Shown: positions 36,189 through 45,082, numbered from the stretch's first letter. The stretch is DNA of 64,000 bases from Amycolatopsis saalfeldensis (GCF_900110575.1 NZ_FOEF01000024.1:82705-146704); one strand, 5' to 3'. Notes: generated from the letters alone by a model not told the origin. Numbers and translations: made by a program.

Positions 36189-36951
36189 AGGAGAAGGAGT
36201 TCGTGCCCAGGCCCTGGCCGCCCTTCCAGATCTCGAACCCGGCCTCCGCGTCGAGCAGGTAGCTGCCGGCGCCGGTGGTGCCGCGCCGCACGGAGTCGTC
36301 GATCAGCCCCTTCACGTCGAGATCGGTCACCGAGGTGCTGCCGCCTTGCAGGACGTAGGAAACGATGTTCCACGACGTCTGGCGGCCGGTCCAGACGTCC
36401 CAGTTCAGCCCGCTCACCGACACGGTCCCCACCTTGGCGCCGAACGGGCCGACCCCGCCGCGGGAGTTGAGCCAGATCATGATCTCGCTGTCGTCCGGCT
36501 GCCCGCCGGTGGTGGGCGCCGAGTTCGTCCACAGGTCGTAAGCCACGTCGTACGCGCCGGTGCCGGGCTGCGTGGTCGACCACGAGGAGGTCGCGCTGCC
36601 GAGGCTGCTCACCTGGATCGGCAGGCCGCTGCCGGTGGTGCAGGCGCCCCAGTGGCAGCCCTTGTAGATCGACGGGTACGTGGCGGGCGCGCCGCCGGAG
36701 AGGTCGAAGTTCGCCGTGCTCACCGTCCAGCCGGTGCCGGACGTGGTCGTGACGCACTGCGGATCGGACGAGTTCCACTCGTTGTTCTGCAGCGTGTACT
36801 CGCCGCCGGCCAGGCTGATCGAGCCCTGGGGCTGGCAGTTGGTTTCGGCCGGGGCGGCGGTGGCGCCGGGCGCGGCGACGGCGGCCAGCGCGAGGCACGC
36901 CGCCGCGGCGGCGGGCACTGCCCGCAGGCGGGTCAAGGCTCGGGGGGTCAT
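36169..36951 (-). CDS. Secreted GH12-family endoglucanase/xyloglucanase
   Basis: 260 residues from ATG 36951. A Sec signal peptide (LTRLRAVPAAAAACLALAAVAAPGATA) leads to a single GH12 beta-jelly-roll. Nucleophile Glu156 lies in DDSEIMIWL and acid/base Glu240 in AGFEIWKGG. YDVAYDLWTNSAPT is a family hallmark. No cellulose-binding domain is attached. It cuts beta-1,4-glucan outside the cell. A CebR-like palindrome 38 bp upstream predicts induction by cello-oligosaccharides. Confidence 0.9.
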   Translation of the reverse strand: MTPRALTRLRAVPAAAAACLALAAVAAPGATAAPAETNCQPQGSISLAGGEYTLQNNEWNSSDPQCVTTTSGTGWTVSTANFDLSGGAPATYPSIYKGCHWGACTTGSGLPIQVSSLGSATSSWSTTQPGTGAYDVAYDLWTNSAPTTGGQPDDSEIMIWLNSRGGVGPFGAKVGTVSVSGLNWDVWTGRQTSWNIVSYVLQGGSTSVTDLDVKGLIDDSVRRGTTGAGSYLLDAEAGFEIWKGGQGLGTNSFSFSAARQ

Positions 36952-36988
36952 GGACGGATCCCTTCGGCTCGGGCGCGCCCGCCCGTTC

Positions 36989-37002
36989 TGGGAGCGCTTC
37001 CA
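36989..37002. promoter_or_regulatory. CebR-like operator before the GH12 gene
   Basis: TGGGAGCGCTTCCA differs at one base from the palindrome TGGGAGCGCTCCCA bound by CebR-type LacI regulators of cellulose use in Streptomyces and relatives. No cebR gene is visible in the window. Confidence 0.7.
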
Positions 37003-37148
37003 CAAACGGTGGCAGCGCACCCCGTCCGGGAAGGAGCGGGGGAGGTCTGAACCACTGCGGTGACCGGTCCTGATTGAAGCCCCGGGGACGAGGGCTCGTC
37101 AAGTCCGGGGCGCCGAGATCGCCGGGGTCCGGGAGAATACCCCGGACG

Positions 37149-37175
37149 CGTCGATCCGCGGGCGGCTCGCTCGTC
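37149..37175 (+). promoter_or_regulatory. Possible ECF42-type promoter before the DGPF gene
   Basis: CGTCGA (37149-37154), 17 bp and CGTC (37172-37175) resemble the TGTCGA / CG(A/T)C pattern I recall for ECF42 autoregulated promoters. The first base differs. Confidence 0.4.
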
Positions 37176-37222
37176 GTAGGGGTGAGAGGGCCGGAACCGG
37201 GCCCGGAGCAAGGGGAAGCGAA

Positions 37223-37579
37223 ATGGCGAAATACCTGTTCCTGATCTACGGGGACGAGCAGGCCTGGGAAGCGGAGACCGAGCAGGACCGGGTGGACAAG
37301 CAGGCCGGGCACGGCGCGTTCACCGCCGCGGCCGGGACCGCGATCGCCGGCGGCCACGAGCTGCTGCTGGCGGCGACCGCGACCAGCCTCCGGGGCACCG
37401 GGGGCGGCCGGCCGACGGTGACCGACGGGCCGTTCCTGGAGAGCAAGGAGGTGCTCGGCGGCTACTACGTGGTGGAGGCGCCCGACCTGGACGCCGCGAC
37501 CGCGCTCGCCGCGCAGCTGCCGGAGCTCGCGGCGGCGCACGGCGGCGTCGAGATCCGGCCGATCCGCACGGCGGACTGA
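37223..37579 (+). CDS. YCII/DGPF-domain protein
   Basis: 118 residues of the YCII-related fold (MAKYLFLIYGDEQAWEAE...), carrying the diagnostic DGPF in TVTDGPFLESKE followed by GGYYVVEAPDLDAATALA. These small cytosolic proteins are the conserved genetic partner of ECF42 sigma factors. The sigma gene follows 15 bp later, so the two form one operon. Biochemical role unknown. Confidence 0.9.
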   Translation: MAKYLFLIYGDEQAWEAETEQDRVDKQAGHGAFTAAAGTAIAGGHELLLAATATSLRGTGGGRPTVTDGPFLESKEVLGGYYVVEAPDLDAATALAAQLPELAAAHGGVEIRPIRTAD

Positions 37580-37594
37580 CCGGGACGGCGTGGG

Positions 37595-38839
37595 ATGACC
37601 ATCGACGCCGAGGTCGGCGAGGCGGTCGCGCAGGCGCACCGTCGCGAGTGGGCCCTGGTGCTCGCCGCGACGGTGCGCGTGGTGCGTGACCTCGACCTCG
37701 CCGAGGAGTGCGCCCAGGAGGCGTACGCCCAGGCTTTGCGGACCTGGGCCGTCAACGGGGTGCCGTCCCGCCCGGGCGCGTGGCTGACCACCGTCGCGCG
37801 CAACCGGGCGAAGGACCTGCTGCGGCGGGAGTCGGTGCTGCGCTCGGCGCTGCCGCTGCTCGTCACCGACGAAGTCGTGCCCGGGCCGGAGCCTTCGGAG
37901 TTCGACGACGACCGCCTGCGCCTCGTGTTCACCTGCTGCCACCCGGCGCTGTCCCGCGAGGCCCAGGTGGCGCTGACCGCGCGGCTGGTCTGCGGTCTGT
38001 CCACTGTGGAGGTGGCACGGGCGTTCCTGGTCCAGGAGACGGCGATGGCGGCGCGGATCACGCGGGCGAAGAAGAAGATCAGCGGCGCCCGGATTCCGTA
38101 CCGCGTGCCCTCGGCCGAGGACCTGCCCGAGCGGGTCGGCGCCGTGCTCGAGGTCGTGCACCTGGTGTTCACCACCGGTCACGTCGCGCCGGTCGGCGCG
38201 CAGCTGGTGCGGCGGGACCTGGTCGAGGGGGCCGTCCACCTGGCCCGCACCCTGCACCAGCTGCTGCCGGGCAACGGTGACGTCGCCGGGCTGCTGGCGC
38301 TGCTGCTGTTCACCGACGCCCGCCGGGACACGCGCCTGGCCCCGGACGGGCACCTCGTCCTGCTCGACGAGCAGGACCGCTCCCGGTGGGACGCCGGCCA
38401 GATCGAGGAAGCGACCGCGCTGCTGACGGAATCGCTCCAGCAAGCGGGTCCGACGAGGTATTCGGTCCAGGCCGCGATCGCCGCGGTCCACGCGGAGGCC
38501 CCGACCTGGGCGGACACCGACTGGACGGAGGTGACCGGGCTGTACGACGTGCTGCGCCGGCTGTGGCCTTCGCCGGTGGTCGAGCTGAACCGCGCGGTCG
38601 CGCTCGGCTTCCGCGACGGCCCGGCGGCCGGCCTCGCCGCGCTCGCGCCCCTGCTCGACGAGCCGGCCCTGGGCACGTACGCCTACTTGAGCGCCGCCCG
38701 CGCCGACTTCCTCCGCCGGCTCGGCCGCTGGGCGGAAGCGGCCACTTCGTACGAAGAAGCCTTGGCACTGACCGGAAACGAGGTGGAGCGCGCCTTCCTG
38801 GCCGGACGGCTGGAGGAGACGCTCAGACGGCTCGGCTGA
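37595..38839 (+). CDS. ECF42-type RNA polymerase sigma factor with C-terminal TPR-like extension
   Basis: 414 residues, much longer than a simple ECF factor. Region 2 is about residues 15-80 (LVLAATVRVVRDLDLAEECAQEAYAQALRTWAVNGVPSRPGAWLTTVARNRAKDLLRR) and region 4 about 110-165 (ALTARLVCGLSTVEVARAFLVQETAMAARITRAKKKI). A helical DUF6596/TPR-like domain of 200+ residues ends the chain (AEAPTWADTDWTEVTGLYDVLRRLWPSPVVELNRAVAL). This group has no anti-sigma factor; the C-terminal domain is needed for activity. DGPF partner upstream. Confidence 0.9.
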   Translation: MTIDAEVGEAVAQAHRREWALVLAATVRVVRDLDLAEECAQEAYAQALRTWAVNGVPSRPGAWLTTVARNRAKDLLRRESVLRSALPLLVTDEVVPGPEPSEFDDDRLRLVFTCCHPALSREAQVALTARLVCGLSTVEVARAFLVQETAMAARITRAKKKISGARIPYRVPSAEDLPERVGAVLEVVHLVFTTGHVAPVGAQLVRRDLVEGAVHLARTLHQLLPGNGDVAGLLALLLFTDARRDTRLAPDGHLVLLDEQDRSRWDAGQIEEATALLTESLQQAGPTRYSVQAAIAAVHAEAPTWADTDWTEVTGLYDVLRRLWPSPVVELNRAVALGFRDGPAAGLAALAPLLDEPALGTYAYLSAARADFLRRLGRWAEAATSYEEALALTGNEVERAFLAGRLEETLRRLG

Positions 38840-38840
38840 C

Positions 38841-39758
38841 TCACGCCGGGGGACCGGACCGGTCCGCGGCCTGCGCCCGGTACCGCCCCGGGGTGGTGCC
38901 GAATTCCCGTTCGAAGGCATGGGAAAGCGCGTACGGGCTGCCGTAGCCGACCCGGCCGGCGATGGCGGCCAGGGTTTCCGGGGTGTCCCGGAGCAGGGTG
39001 GCGGCCCGCATCAGGCGCCACCAGGTCAGGTACGCCATCGGCGGGCGGCCGACCAGCGTGGTGAACCGGCGCGCCAGGGTCGGCCGGGAGACACCCGCCT
39101 CGGCCGCCAGCCGGTCGAGGCTCCACGGCGCGGCCGGGTCGGAGTGCAGCGCCCGCAGGGCGGCGGCGGTCACCGGGTCGCCCAGCGCGCCGGGCCAGGC
39201 GCCGCGGGTGGTCTCGGACATCCAGGAGCGGATCAGGTAGACGAAGAGGAGGTCGAGCAGGTTCGGCAGCGCGACGCAGGCGCCGGGGCGCCGCTCGTCC
39301 AGCTCGCCGGCGAGCAGGTCGATCGCGGCCCGGAGTTCGAGGTGGTGGCCCACCCGGCTGGGCAGGTGGACGACCTCGGGCAGCTCGGCCATGAGCGGGT
39401 GCAGGCGGCTGCAGTCGAGCCGGTACTTGCCGCAGAGGATCTCCGTCTCCTCGCGCTCGGCCGCCGGCCCCGCGAGCCAGTGCTCCAGCGGGGCTGCCTT
39501 CTTCGCGGCCGCCGCGTCGACGGGGGAGTCGGCGAGCACGTGGCCGGCGCCGTGGGGCAGCAGCACCGCGTCACCCACGCCGAGGGATATCGGGGCGCCG
39601 CCGTCGGGCCGCAGCCAGCAGCCGCCCTTCATCACGACGGCGAAGCCCGCGCCGACGTACGGGTCCAGCCGCACGCACCAGCTCCCGCCCATCGCCACCC
39701 GGCTGAACGAGGGGCTGCCCAGGCGCACGGCGGAGATCGCGTCACTCACCACATCCAT
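38841..39758 (-). CDS. AraC-family regulator with cupin sensor domain
   Basis: 305 residues. N-terminal cupin (about 10-170: GGSWCVRLDPYVGAGFAVVMKGGCWLRPDG...GDAVLLPHGAGHVLAD) and a C-terminal double HTH (about 195-295: PWSLDRLAAEAGVSRPTLARRFTTLVGRPPMAYLTWWRLMRAATLLRDTPETLAAIAGRVGYGSPYALSHAFEREFGTTPGRYR). It probably controls the divergent metallo-beta-lactamase gene. TATCCT lies 6 nt before the ATG, suggesting a leaderless mRNA. Confidence 0.88.
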   Translation of the reverse strand: MDVVSDAISAVRLGSPSFSRVAMGGSWCVRLDPYVGAGFAVVMKGGCWLRPDGGAPISLGVGDAVLLPHGAGHVLADSPVDAAAAKKAAPLEHWLAGPAAEREETEILCGKYRLDCSRLHPLMAELPEVVHLPSRVGHHLELRAAIDLLAGELDERRPGACVALPNLLDLLFVYLIRSWMSETTRGAWPGALGDPVTAAALRALHSDPAAPWSLDRLAAEAGVSRPTLARRFTTLVGRPPMAYLTWWRLMRAATLLRDTPETLAAIAGRVGYGSPYALSHAFEREFGTTPGRYRAQAADRSGPPA

Positions 39759-39764
39759 CCGCGC

Positions 39765-39842
39765 AGGATATCTCCGATGAGTTGATCGCGTATCTCAATG
39801 AGCCGGATACGCATTGAGCGGATCGTCCGGCCTTCCTAGGGT
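39765..39842. promoter_or_regulatory. Divergent leaderless promoters with inverted-repeat operator (araC / MBL)
   Basis: Rightward: TTGAGC (39814-39819), 17 bp, TAGGGT (39837-39842), ATG 7 nt later. Leftward: TATCCT (39770-39765), ATG 6 nt later. CTCAATG (39794-39800) and CATTGAG (39812-39818) form an inverted repeat overlapping the rightward -35, a likely AraC site. Confidence 0.6.
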
Positions 39843-39849
39843 CGAACGC

Positions 39850-40767
39850 ATGACAGACGAGACGAGTTTGGTCCTCGGCGAGGTCGAGGTCATCCGGGTA
39901 CGGGAGTGGCACCGGCCGTTCGCGCCCGCCGCGGACCTGTTCCCGGCCGTCGCGGCCGAGGTTTGGGAGGCCGACGAGGAGTGGCTGGCGCCGGACCACT
40001 GGGAGCCGGACAGCGGCTTGGCCGTGGTCGCGCTGCAGACGTGGGTGCTGCGCAGCGGCGGGCGGACCGTCCTGATCGACACCGGCGTGGGCAACGGGCG
40101 CGAGCGGCCGGGCATGCGGCGGTTCCACCGCCAGCAGGGCGATTTCCTCGGCCTGCTGGCGAAAGCCGGGGTCCGTCCGCAGGAGGTCGACGTGGTCGTC
40201 AACACCCATCTCCACGTGGACCACGTCGGCTGGAACACCGTCGACGCGGGCGGGGAGTGGGTGCCGACGTTCCCCCACGCCCAGTACCTCATCCCGGCCG
40301 CCGACGACTTCCACTACGGCCGGCGCCAGGACCGGCCGGAGGTCGACCGCCTGATCTACGAGGACAGCATCGCGCCCGTCCACCGGGCCGGCCAGGCCGT
40401 GCTGTGGGACGGCCGGCACCGCATCGACGAACACCTCACGCTGGAGTCCGCGCCCGGCCACACCCCCGGTTCTTCCGTGCTGCGCCTGGCCTCGGGGAGC
40501 GACCGGGCGGTCTTCGCCGGGGACCTGCTGCACAGCCCGGTGCAGGTCCCGCATCCCGGCTGCAACAGCAGCGCCTGCCTGGACCCGGCGCAGGCGGCGG
40601 CCAGCCGCCGCCGGATTCTCGAGCGGGCGGCCGATGAGCGGGAACTGCTTGTCCCCGCGCACTTCGGCGGTTCGGGTGCGGTGGAGGTCCGGCGGGAGGG
40701 GGACGGGTTCGCGCTCGGCCAGTGGGCCGATTTCGGTCCGAAGAGGACAGTTCCGGCGGCCGGCTGA
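39850..40767 (+). CDS. MBL-fold metallo-hydrolase
   Basis: 305 residues from ATG 39850; the leaderless promoter supports this start. The metal site is NTHLHVDHVGWN (HxHxDH), with APGHTPGSSVL and VFAGDLLHSP supplying further His and Asp ligands and a late PAHFGGSG. It resembles quorum-quenching lactonase/aryl-hydrolase members that cut esters or lactones. No signal peptide. Divergent from araC, its probable regulator. Confidence 0.88.
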   Translation: MTDETSLVLGEVEVIRVREWHRPFAPAADLFPAVAAEVWEADEEWLAPDHWEPDSGLAVVALQTWVLRSGGRTVLIDTGVGNGRERPGMRRFHRQQGDFLGLLAKAGVRPQEVDVVVNTHLHVDHVGWNTVDAGGEWVPTFPHAQYLIPAADDFHYGRRQDRPEVDRLIYEDSIAPVHRAGQAVLWDGRHRIDEHLTLESAPGHTPGSSVLRLASGSDRAVFAGDLLHSPVQVPHPGCNSSACLDPAQAAASRRRILERAADERELLVPAHFGGSGAVEVRREGDGFALGQWADFGPKRTVPAAG

Positions 40768-40795
40768 CGATCGGTCTCGGGGAGTGGCGGGGCGT

Positions 40796-40827
40796 TTCAT
40801 CGGGATTTCATCGGCGGTCACTAGCGT
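40796..40827 (+). promoter_or_regulatory. Second TTCATC-N5-TTCATC box with -10
   Basis: TTCATC at 40796-40801 and 40807-40812, then 9 bp, then TAGCGT (40822-40827), matching the site at 29945-29976 in spacing throughout. Confidence 0.55.
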
Positions 40828-40884
40828 CTCGCCGGTGCCGGGCCGTGGTGCCCGAACCCCATGGATCAGGAGACCCCGTTACTC

Positions 40885-41487
40885 ATGAAGACAGCTCTGC
40901 GCTCGCTGTTCCTGGTGGCCGTGCTGGCGACGGCGGGCTGTGGCGGCGGTGCGATCGGCGGCCAGGTGCTGTCCGGCGCGGGCGTCCTGTCGAGCCCGCC
41001 GAGCCTGCCGCCGCTGCCGTCGGCCCCGGACCGCTCGCCGGCCACGACCGCGCCGGCCTCGAGCGCCGGGACCGGGTCCGGGGCCAACGTGTTCGCCGCG
41101 ATGAACGCGTGTGACCTGATCGGCCCGGACCAGCAGCCCTACCCGTTCGGCGACGGCGAGCGGACCCATCCGGGCGCCCACGGCGAGGCGTGTGTGTACG
41201 CCCCGCGCGACCGGGCGGCGGTGTCGATCCAGTTCCTCGACGCCACCAAGGCCGGGGAGATGACCGACCACGCCGGCGCCAACGGGAAGGTCGTCCCGGT
41301 CACCGTCGGCAAGCACAGCGGTCTCCAGATCGACAACGGGCTCGCGACCTGCATGGTCGTGATCTCCGTCGGTGAGGCCGACAGCGCCAAGGTCTCGCTG
41401 GAGGCGGCGCACGAGTCGCTCGACGAACTCTGCGGCTACGCGCGGCGGATCGCCGAAGTCATCGAGCCCAAACTGCCGGTCGAATGA
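40885..41487 (+). CDS. DUF3558-like lipoprotein
   Basis: 200 residues from ATG 40885; an in-frame ATG at 40861 is less likely because the signal peptide begins at MKTALRS. Lipobox ATAGC after SLFLVAVL. A Pro/Ser/Ala-rich disordered linker (about 25-65) precedes a domain with paired cysteines (NACDLIGP, GEACVYA, LATCMV, LDELCGY) typical of DUF3558 proteins. It is anchored on the outer face of the membrane. The Ser/Thr kinase starts 35 bp downstream, so the lipoprotein may be its sensor partner. Function otherwise unknown. Confidence 0.8.
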   Translation: MKTALRSLFLVAVLATAGCGGGAIGGQVLSGAGVLSSPPSLPPLPSAPDRSPATTAPASSAGTGSGANVFAAMNACDLIGPDQQPYPFGDGERTHPGAHGEACVYAPRDRAAVSIQFLDATKAGEMTDHAGANGKVVPVTVGKHSGLQIDNGLATCMVVISVGEADSAKVSLEAAHESLDELCGYARRIAEVIEPKLPVE

Positions 41488-41522
41488 CGCCGCCCGAGGA
41501 CCACTGATGGCGGAGGAGATCG

Positions 41523-43007
41523 ATGAAGGCGCTGGGACCGGCCGACCCGCGCACGGTCGGGCGGTACCGGGTGCACGCCGAGCTCGGCCGCGGCGGCATG
41601 GGCCGGGTGCTGCTGGGCTCCACCGCCGACGGGCGGCTGGTCGCCATCAAGCTGATGCACGCGCAGCCCGGCACGGAGGAGGATTTCCGCGCGCGGTTCC
41701 GCCGTGAGATCGACGCTTCCCGTGCGGTGTCGGGTACCTACACCGCGGCGGTGATGGACGCCGACCCGGAAGCGCCGGCACCGTGGCTGGTCTCGGTGTT
41801 CGTGCCCGGCCCTCCGCTGAACGACGTGGTCGCCGGCACCGGGCCGCTGCCGGAGGAACCGGTGCGCCGCCTGGCCGCCGGGCTCGCCGCCGCCCTGCTC
41901 GACATCCACCGGGCCGGCCTCGTGCACCGGGATCTCAAGCCCTCCAACGTATTGCTCGCCGCCGACGGGCCCAGGGTGATCGACTTCGGCATCGCGCGGG
42001 CTGCCGACGGGCCGGACCAGGGCGGCCTGACGCAGACCGGCTACCTCATCGGCACCCCCGAGTACATGTCCCCGGAACAGGTCGGGGGCCAGGTGCTGAC
42101 CCCGGCCAGCGATGTGTTCTGCCTCGGCAGCGTGCTGGTCCACGCCGCGACCGGCCGTAACCCCTTCAGCGGCGGTTCGCCCGCGCGGACGCTGTACAAC
42201 GTCGCGCACGGCCTGCCCGTCCTCACCGGGCTCTCGCCGGGGCTGGACCACCTCGTCCGGGCTTGCCTGGCCAAGGATCCCGCCGCCCGGCCGAGCCCGG
42301 CCCAGCTGCTGGACCTGGCCGGCGAACTCCCGGCCTCGACCCGGGTCTGGCCGGTGGCCGTGCACCGGATGATCGCCGCGCAGCAGGCCGAAGCCGAGCG
42401 GTTCCACCACGCGCCGGAGCAGACCGATGTGCTGGAGCGGATCGACTTTCCCGCGCCCGGCGGCACTTTCCCGCAGCCGGGACCCGGTTCCCGGCCGGGC
42501 GCGACGCCACCGGTCACCCGGCGGCGGAAGCGCTGGCCCGTCCTGACGGCCGGCGCGGTGGTCGCTGCGCTGGCTGTGACCGCCGTGGTCCTGGTGGCGC
42601 TCAAGGGGAATGGCCCGGACGCCGTCGCCGGGCCGCGGACGAGCACTGCCGTCACCACGCCGCCCGCGTCGGTCAGCGCCCCGCCCCCGAGCGTCGACCG
42701 CTACACCAGCCTCCGGACGTTCGCCCAGAACTACGTCGAGGCCGCCAACGAGGATGCCGCCAAGGGCAAGGCCGACCGGGTCAAGGGCTTCCACTGCGGC
42801 AGCGACCAGGTCGGCTGGGTTTACCTGAACATGTCGGTCGACCGGAGCCATCCGCGGGCCGAACTCCAGGACGTGCAGCTGGTGAACGACCAAGCCGGCG
42901 CCGCCACGGTCGGGTTCAGCCAGAGCCCCGGCGCGGACCCGATCCCCGTGGTCAAGCTCCGGATCAAGGCCCAGGGGGCGAACAGCTGGTGCGCCGTCCC
43001 GTGGTGA
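41523..43007 (+). CDS. Membrane Ser/Thr protein kinase (PknB-type)
   Basis: 494 residues. Kinase domain about 13-270: glycine loop LGRGGMGRV, Lys43 in VAIKLM, HRDLKPSN (Asp137), DFGIAR and GTPEYMSPEQ. A Pro-rich linker (about 305-335) and one membrane helix (about 340-360, WPVLTAGAVVAALAVTAVVLVAL) lead to an extracellular domain of about 130 residues with two cysteines (FHCGSD, NSWCAVPW); PASTA repeats are absent. It phosphorylates cytosolic or membrane substrates on Ser/Thr in response to an outside cue. The two-gene unit starting at 43109 follows in the same direction and may contain its targets. Confidence 0.9.
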   Translation: MKALGPADPRTVGRYRVHAELGRGGMGRVLLGSTADGRLVAIKLMHAQPGTEEDFRARFRREIDASRAVSGTYTAAVMDADPEAPAPWLVSVFVPGPPLNDVVAGTGPLPEEPVRRLAAGLAAALLDIHRAGLVHRDLKPSNVLLAADGPRVIDFGIARAADGPDQGGLTQTGYLIGTPEYMSPEQVGGQVLTPASDVFCLGSVLVHAATGRNPFSGGSPARTLYNVAHGLPVLTGLSPGLDHLVRACLAKDPAARPSPAQLLDLAGELPASTRVWPVAVHRMIAAQQAEAERFHHAPEQTDVLERIDFPAPGGTFPQPGPGSRPGATPPVTRRRKRWPVLTAGAVVAALAVTAVVLVALKGNGPDAVAGPRTSTAVTTPPASVSAPPPSVDRYTSLRTFAQNYVEAANEDAAKGKADRVKGFHCGSDQVGWVYLNMSVDRSHPRAELQDVQLVNDQAGAATVGFSQSPGADPIPVVKLRIKAQGANSWCAVPW

Positions 43008-43108
43008 CGGCCCGCCATCCGGACCAGCCCGCTGCGGCGTTCGCCGGTATTTCGCGGCGAATCGGCATCAGCTCGTGTCGGAGCGGGAACTCCCCGCGTC
43101 TCACCGGC

Positions 43109-45082
43109 ATGGACGGTATCGAGAGCCTCCGGCACGCGATCGAGACGATCCCCATTCCCGGTGCGCCACCTCGCCTTTCCCGGCAGGGCGCGGCCGTCGG
43201 GCTGGCGCTGCTGGACACCTCGCTGCGGCTCAACCACGTGCGCCGGCTGACCGAGCGGCTGACCGTGGTCGAGCACGGCACGGCGCGCCGGAGCACCGAG
43301 GTCGACGTCAGCCTCAAGCTCCTCGACGAGGGGCAGCGCCAGGCCACCGCGCAGCTGCAGGACCTGATCGGCCGCGAGCACGGGGAGCGGGCCGCGTCCA
43401 GGCCGGCGCAGCAGCGCGCGTTGTGGGTGCCGCTGGCCCGGCTGCCCCGCCGCGACGCCTCCCCGGTCGACGTGTTCGACAGCGCGGGCCAGAAACTGCC
43501 GCGGCTCACCCAGCACGAGGCGTCCCGGCTGGTCGCCTCGGGGCTTTACCGGCTGCTGCGCGGAATCCTCGCCGGCGACGAGAACGCGCAGACCGCGAAG
43601 CACGAGCTGAACACGTTCCTGTTCCAGGTGCACGAGCCGCGGTGGCTCATCCAGCAGGCCCTGCTCACCCTGCTGACCGAGCGGAATCACCCGGAGGGGG
43701 AGTTCACCCTGGCCTCGGCCGAAGGCACGATCCCCGGTTACGGGCGGGAATGCCGGGAGATGGCGCTGGACATCCTCGACGGCTATGCCGGGCTGCTGGT
43801 CGAGTACGAGTACCTGCTGAACGTCGCGGTGCGCGACTACATGCTGGTGGTGGCGCTGGACGATTCGGTCGAGGAGCACCGGCTCAGCTACGAGACGCCG
43901 CTGCACGTCGACGCCCGCCAGCCCGTCGCGGTCGACCAGTGGCGGCGGCTGGCGGCCAGCCGCCGCGGGTACGTCGTGAGCTACGAGACGATGATCCCGG
44001 CCACGCTGAAGTCCTACCACCTGGTGGCCGCCACGGCGCCGGAGGCCGAGATCTCCCGGATGTACCTGTCCACCGACGCCGATCAGCACCAGGTGGACGG
44101 CCTGGCCGAGGATCTGGCCTCGCTGGCCGAACGGCAGGATTCCGCCGCGTTGCAAGAAGCCGACGGCGCTCGCCACAAGATCCTGGAACTCCAGGCGCAG
44201 ACGGTATTGCGCCGGCTCGCGGACCTGGTGCGCCGTCGCAAGTGGGAGGCCGGCCAGTCCGGGGTGGAGCTGTCCCCGCGCAGCCTGCCCGCGTGTCACC
44301 GGCTCGCCGCCGCGGCCACCACGGGGGACGCGGTGCGCACGGACTCGGGCGAGCTGGACAACTCGCTGCGGCGGCACCCGGCGTTCTCGGCCGCGCAGTT
44401 GCGTGAGGCCGCGCGCGAGCTGACCGAGCGGGAGTTCGGCCGGGATCTGGTGCTGGTCAACGGCATGACCGACAATGAGGGCCGGGCGTACTGGCGGCGT
44501 GCCGGCGGCCGGGACTCGCGCGGCGACCACATCCGGGTCCGCGCCACGCTCGTGCTCCGGGACTCCACGAAGTCCGGCCCGCTCAACGTGACCTTCTACG
44601 CGCTGGCCGTCGCGGCGGTCTCGTTCGTGCTCGGCTGGATGCTGGTGGGCAGCCCGTGGCCCTACGGCCGGGCCGCCACCGCGGCGCTCGACCACATCGG
44701 CGACGGCCAGTCCGTGATCACGATGCTGCTGCTGTTGCCCGGTTTCCTCTACAGCCGCCTGTCGTTGCCGCCGCGCCGCACCGTGCTCGGCTACCTCGGC
44801 ACGCTGCCGCAGGCGCTGGTCCAGCTGAGCATCGCGGCCGTCGCCGCGTTCGCCGCGGCCGTGGCGACGCAGAGCCGGGGCGAGGTCGTGCAGGTCATGC
44901 TCACGATCGCCGTGGGGGTGCCGGTGCTCGCCGCGGTGGTCCTGCTCGGCCAGGCGCTGTGGCACGGCCCGGCGATCCCGCTGTCCCGGATCGGCGCGCC
45001 CCGCTGGGCCGGCGCCGGCGCCTGGGACCGCCGGAAACCGCTGGACGCCAACGTCCGCTTCGATTCGACCGGGGGCCGGTGA
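43109..45082 (+). CDS. Uncharacterised 657-aa protein with C-terminal membrane domain
   Basis: Not recognised. From ATG 43109 the first ~490 residues are hydrophilic and rich in Arg, Glu and Leu heptads (LTERLTVVEHGTARRSTEVDVSLKLLDEGQRQATAQLQDLIG suggests a coiled coil at about 45-90). About residues 492-514, 532-551, 562-590 and 595-620 form four hydrophobic segments (NVTFYALAVAAVSFVLGWMLV, SVITMLLLLPGFLY, ALVQLSIAAVAAFAAAVAT, VMLTIAVGVPVLAAVVLLGQAL), so a large cytosolic part hangs from a C-terminal membrane anchor. The next gene starts 3 bp after its stop, implying coupling. No nuclease, ATPase or protease motif was seen. It may be a kinase-linked envelope or defence component (inference). 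Confidence 0.8.
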   Translation: MDGIESLRHAIETIPIPGAPPRLSRQGAAVGLALLDTSLRLNHVRRLTERLTVVEHGTARRSTEVDVSLKLLDEGQRQATAQLQDLIGREHGERAASRPAQQRALWVPLARLPRRDASPVDVFDSAGQKLPRLTQHEASRLVASGLYRLLRGILAGDENAQTAKHELNTFLFQVHEPRWLIQQALLTLLTERNHPEGEFTLASAEGTIPGYGRECREMALDILDGYAGLLVEYEYLLNVAVRDYMLVVALDDSVEEHRLSYETPLHVDARQPVAVDQWRRLAASRRGYVVSYETMIPATLKSYHLVAATAPEAEISRMYLSTDADQHQVDGLAEDLASLAERQDSAALQEADGARHKILELQAQTVLRRLADLVRRRKWEAGQSGVELSPRSLPACHRLAAAATTGDAVRTDSGELDNSLRRHPAFSAAQLREAARELTEREFGRDLVLVNGMTDNEGRAYWRRAGGRDSRGDHIRVRATLVLRDSTKSGPLNVTFYALAVAAVSFVLGWMLVGSPWPYGRAATAALDHIGDGQSVITMLLLLPGFLYSRLSLPPRRTVLGYLGTLPQALVQLSIAAVAAFAAAVATQSRGEVVQVMLTIAVGVPVLAAVVLLGQALWHGPAIPLSRIGAPRWAGAGAWDRRKPLDANVRFDSTGGR

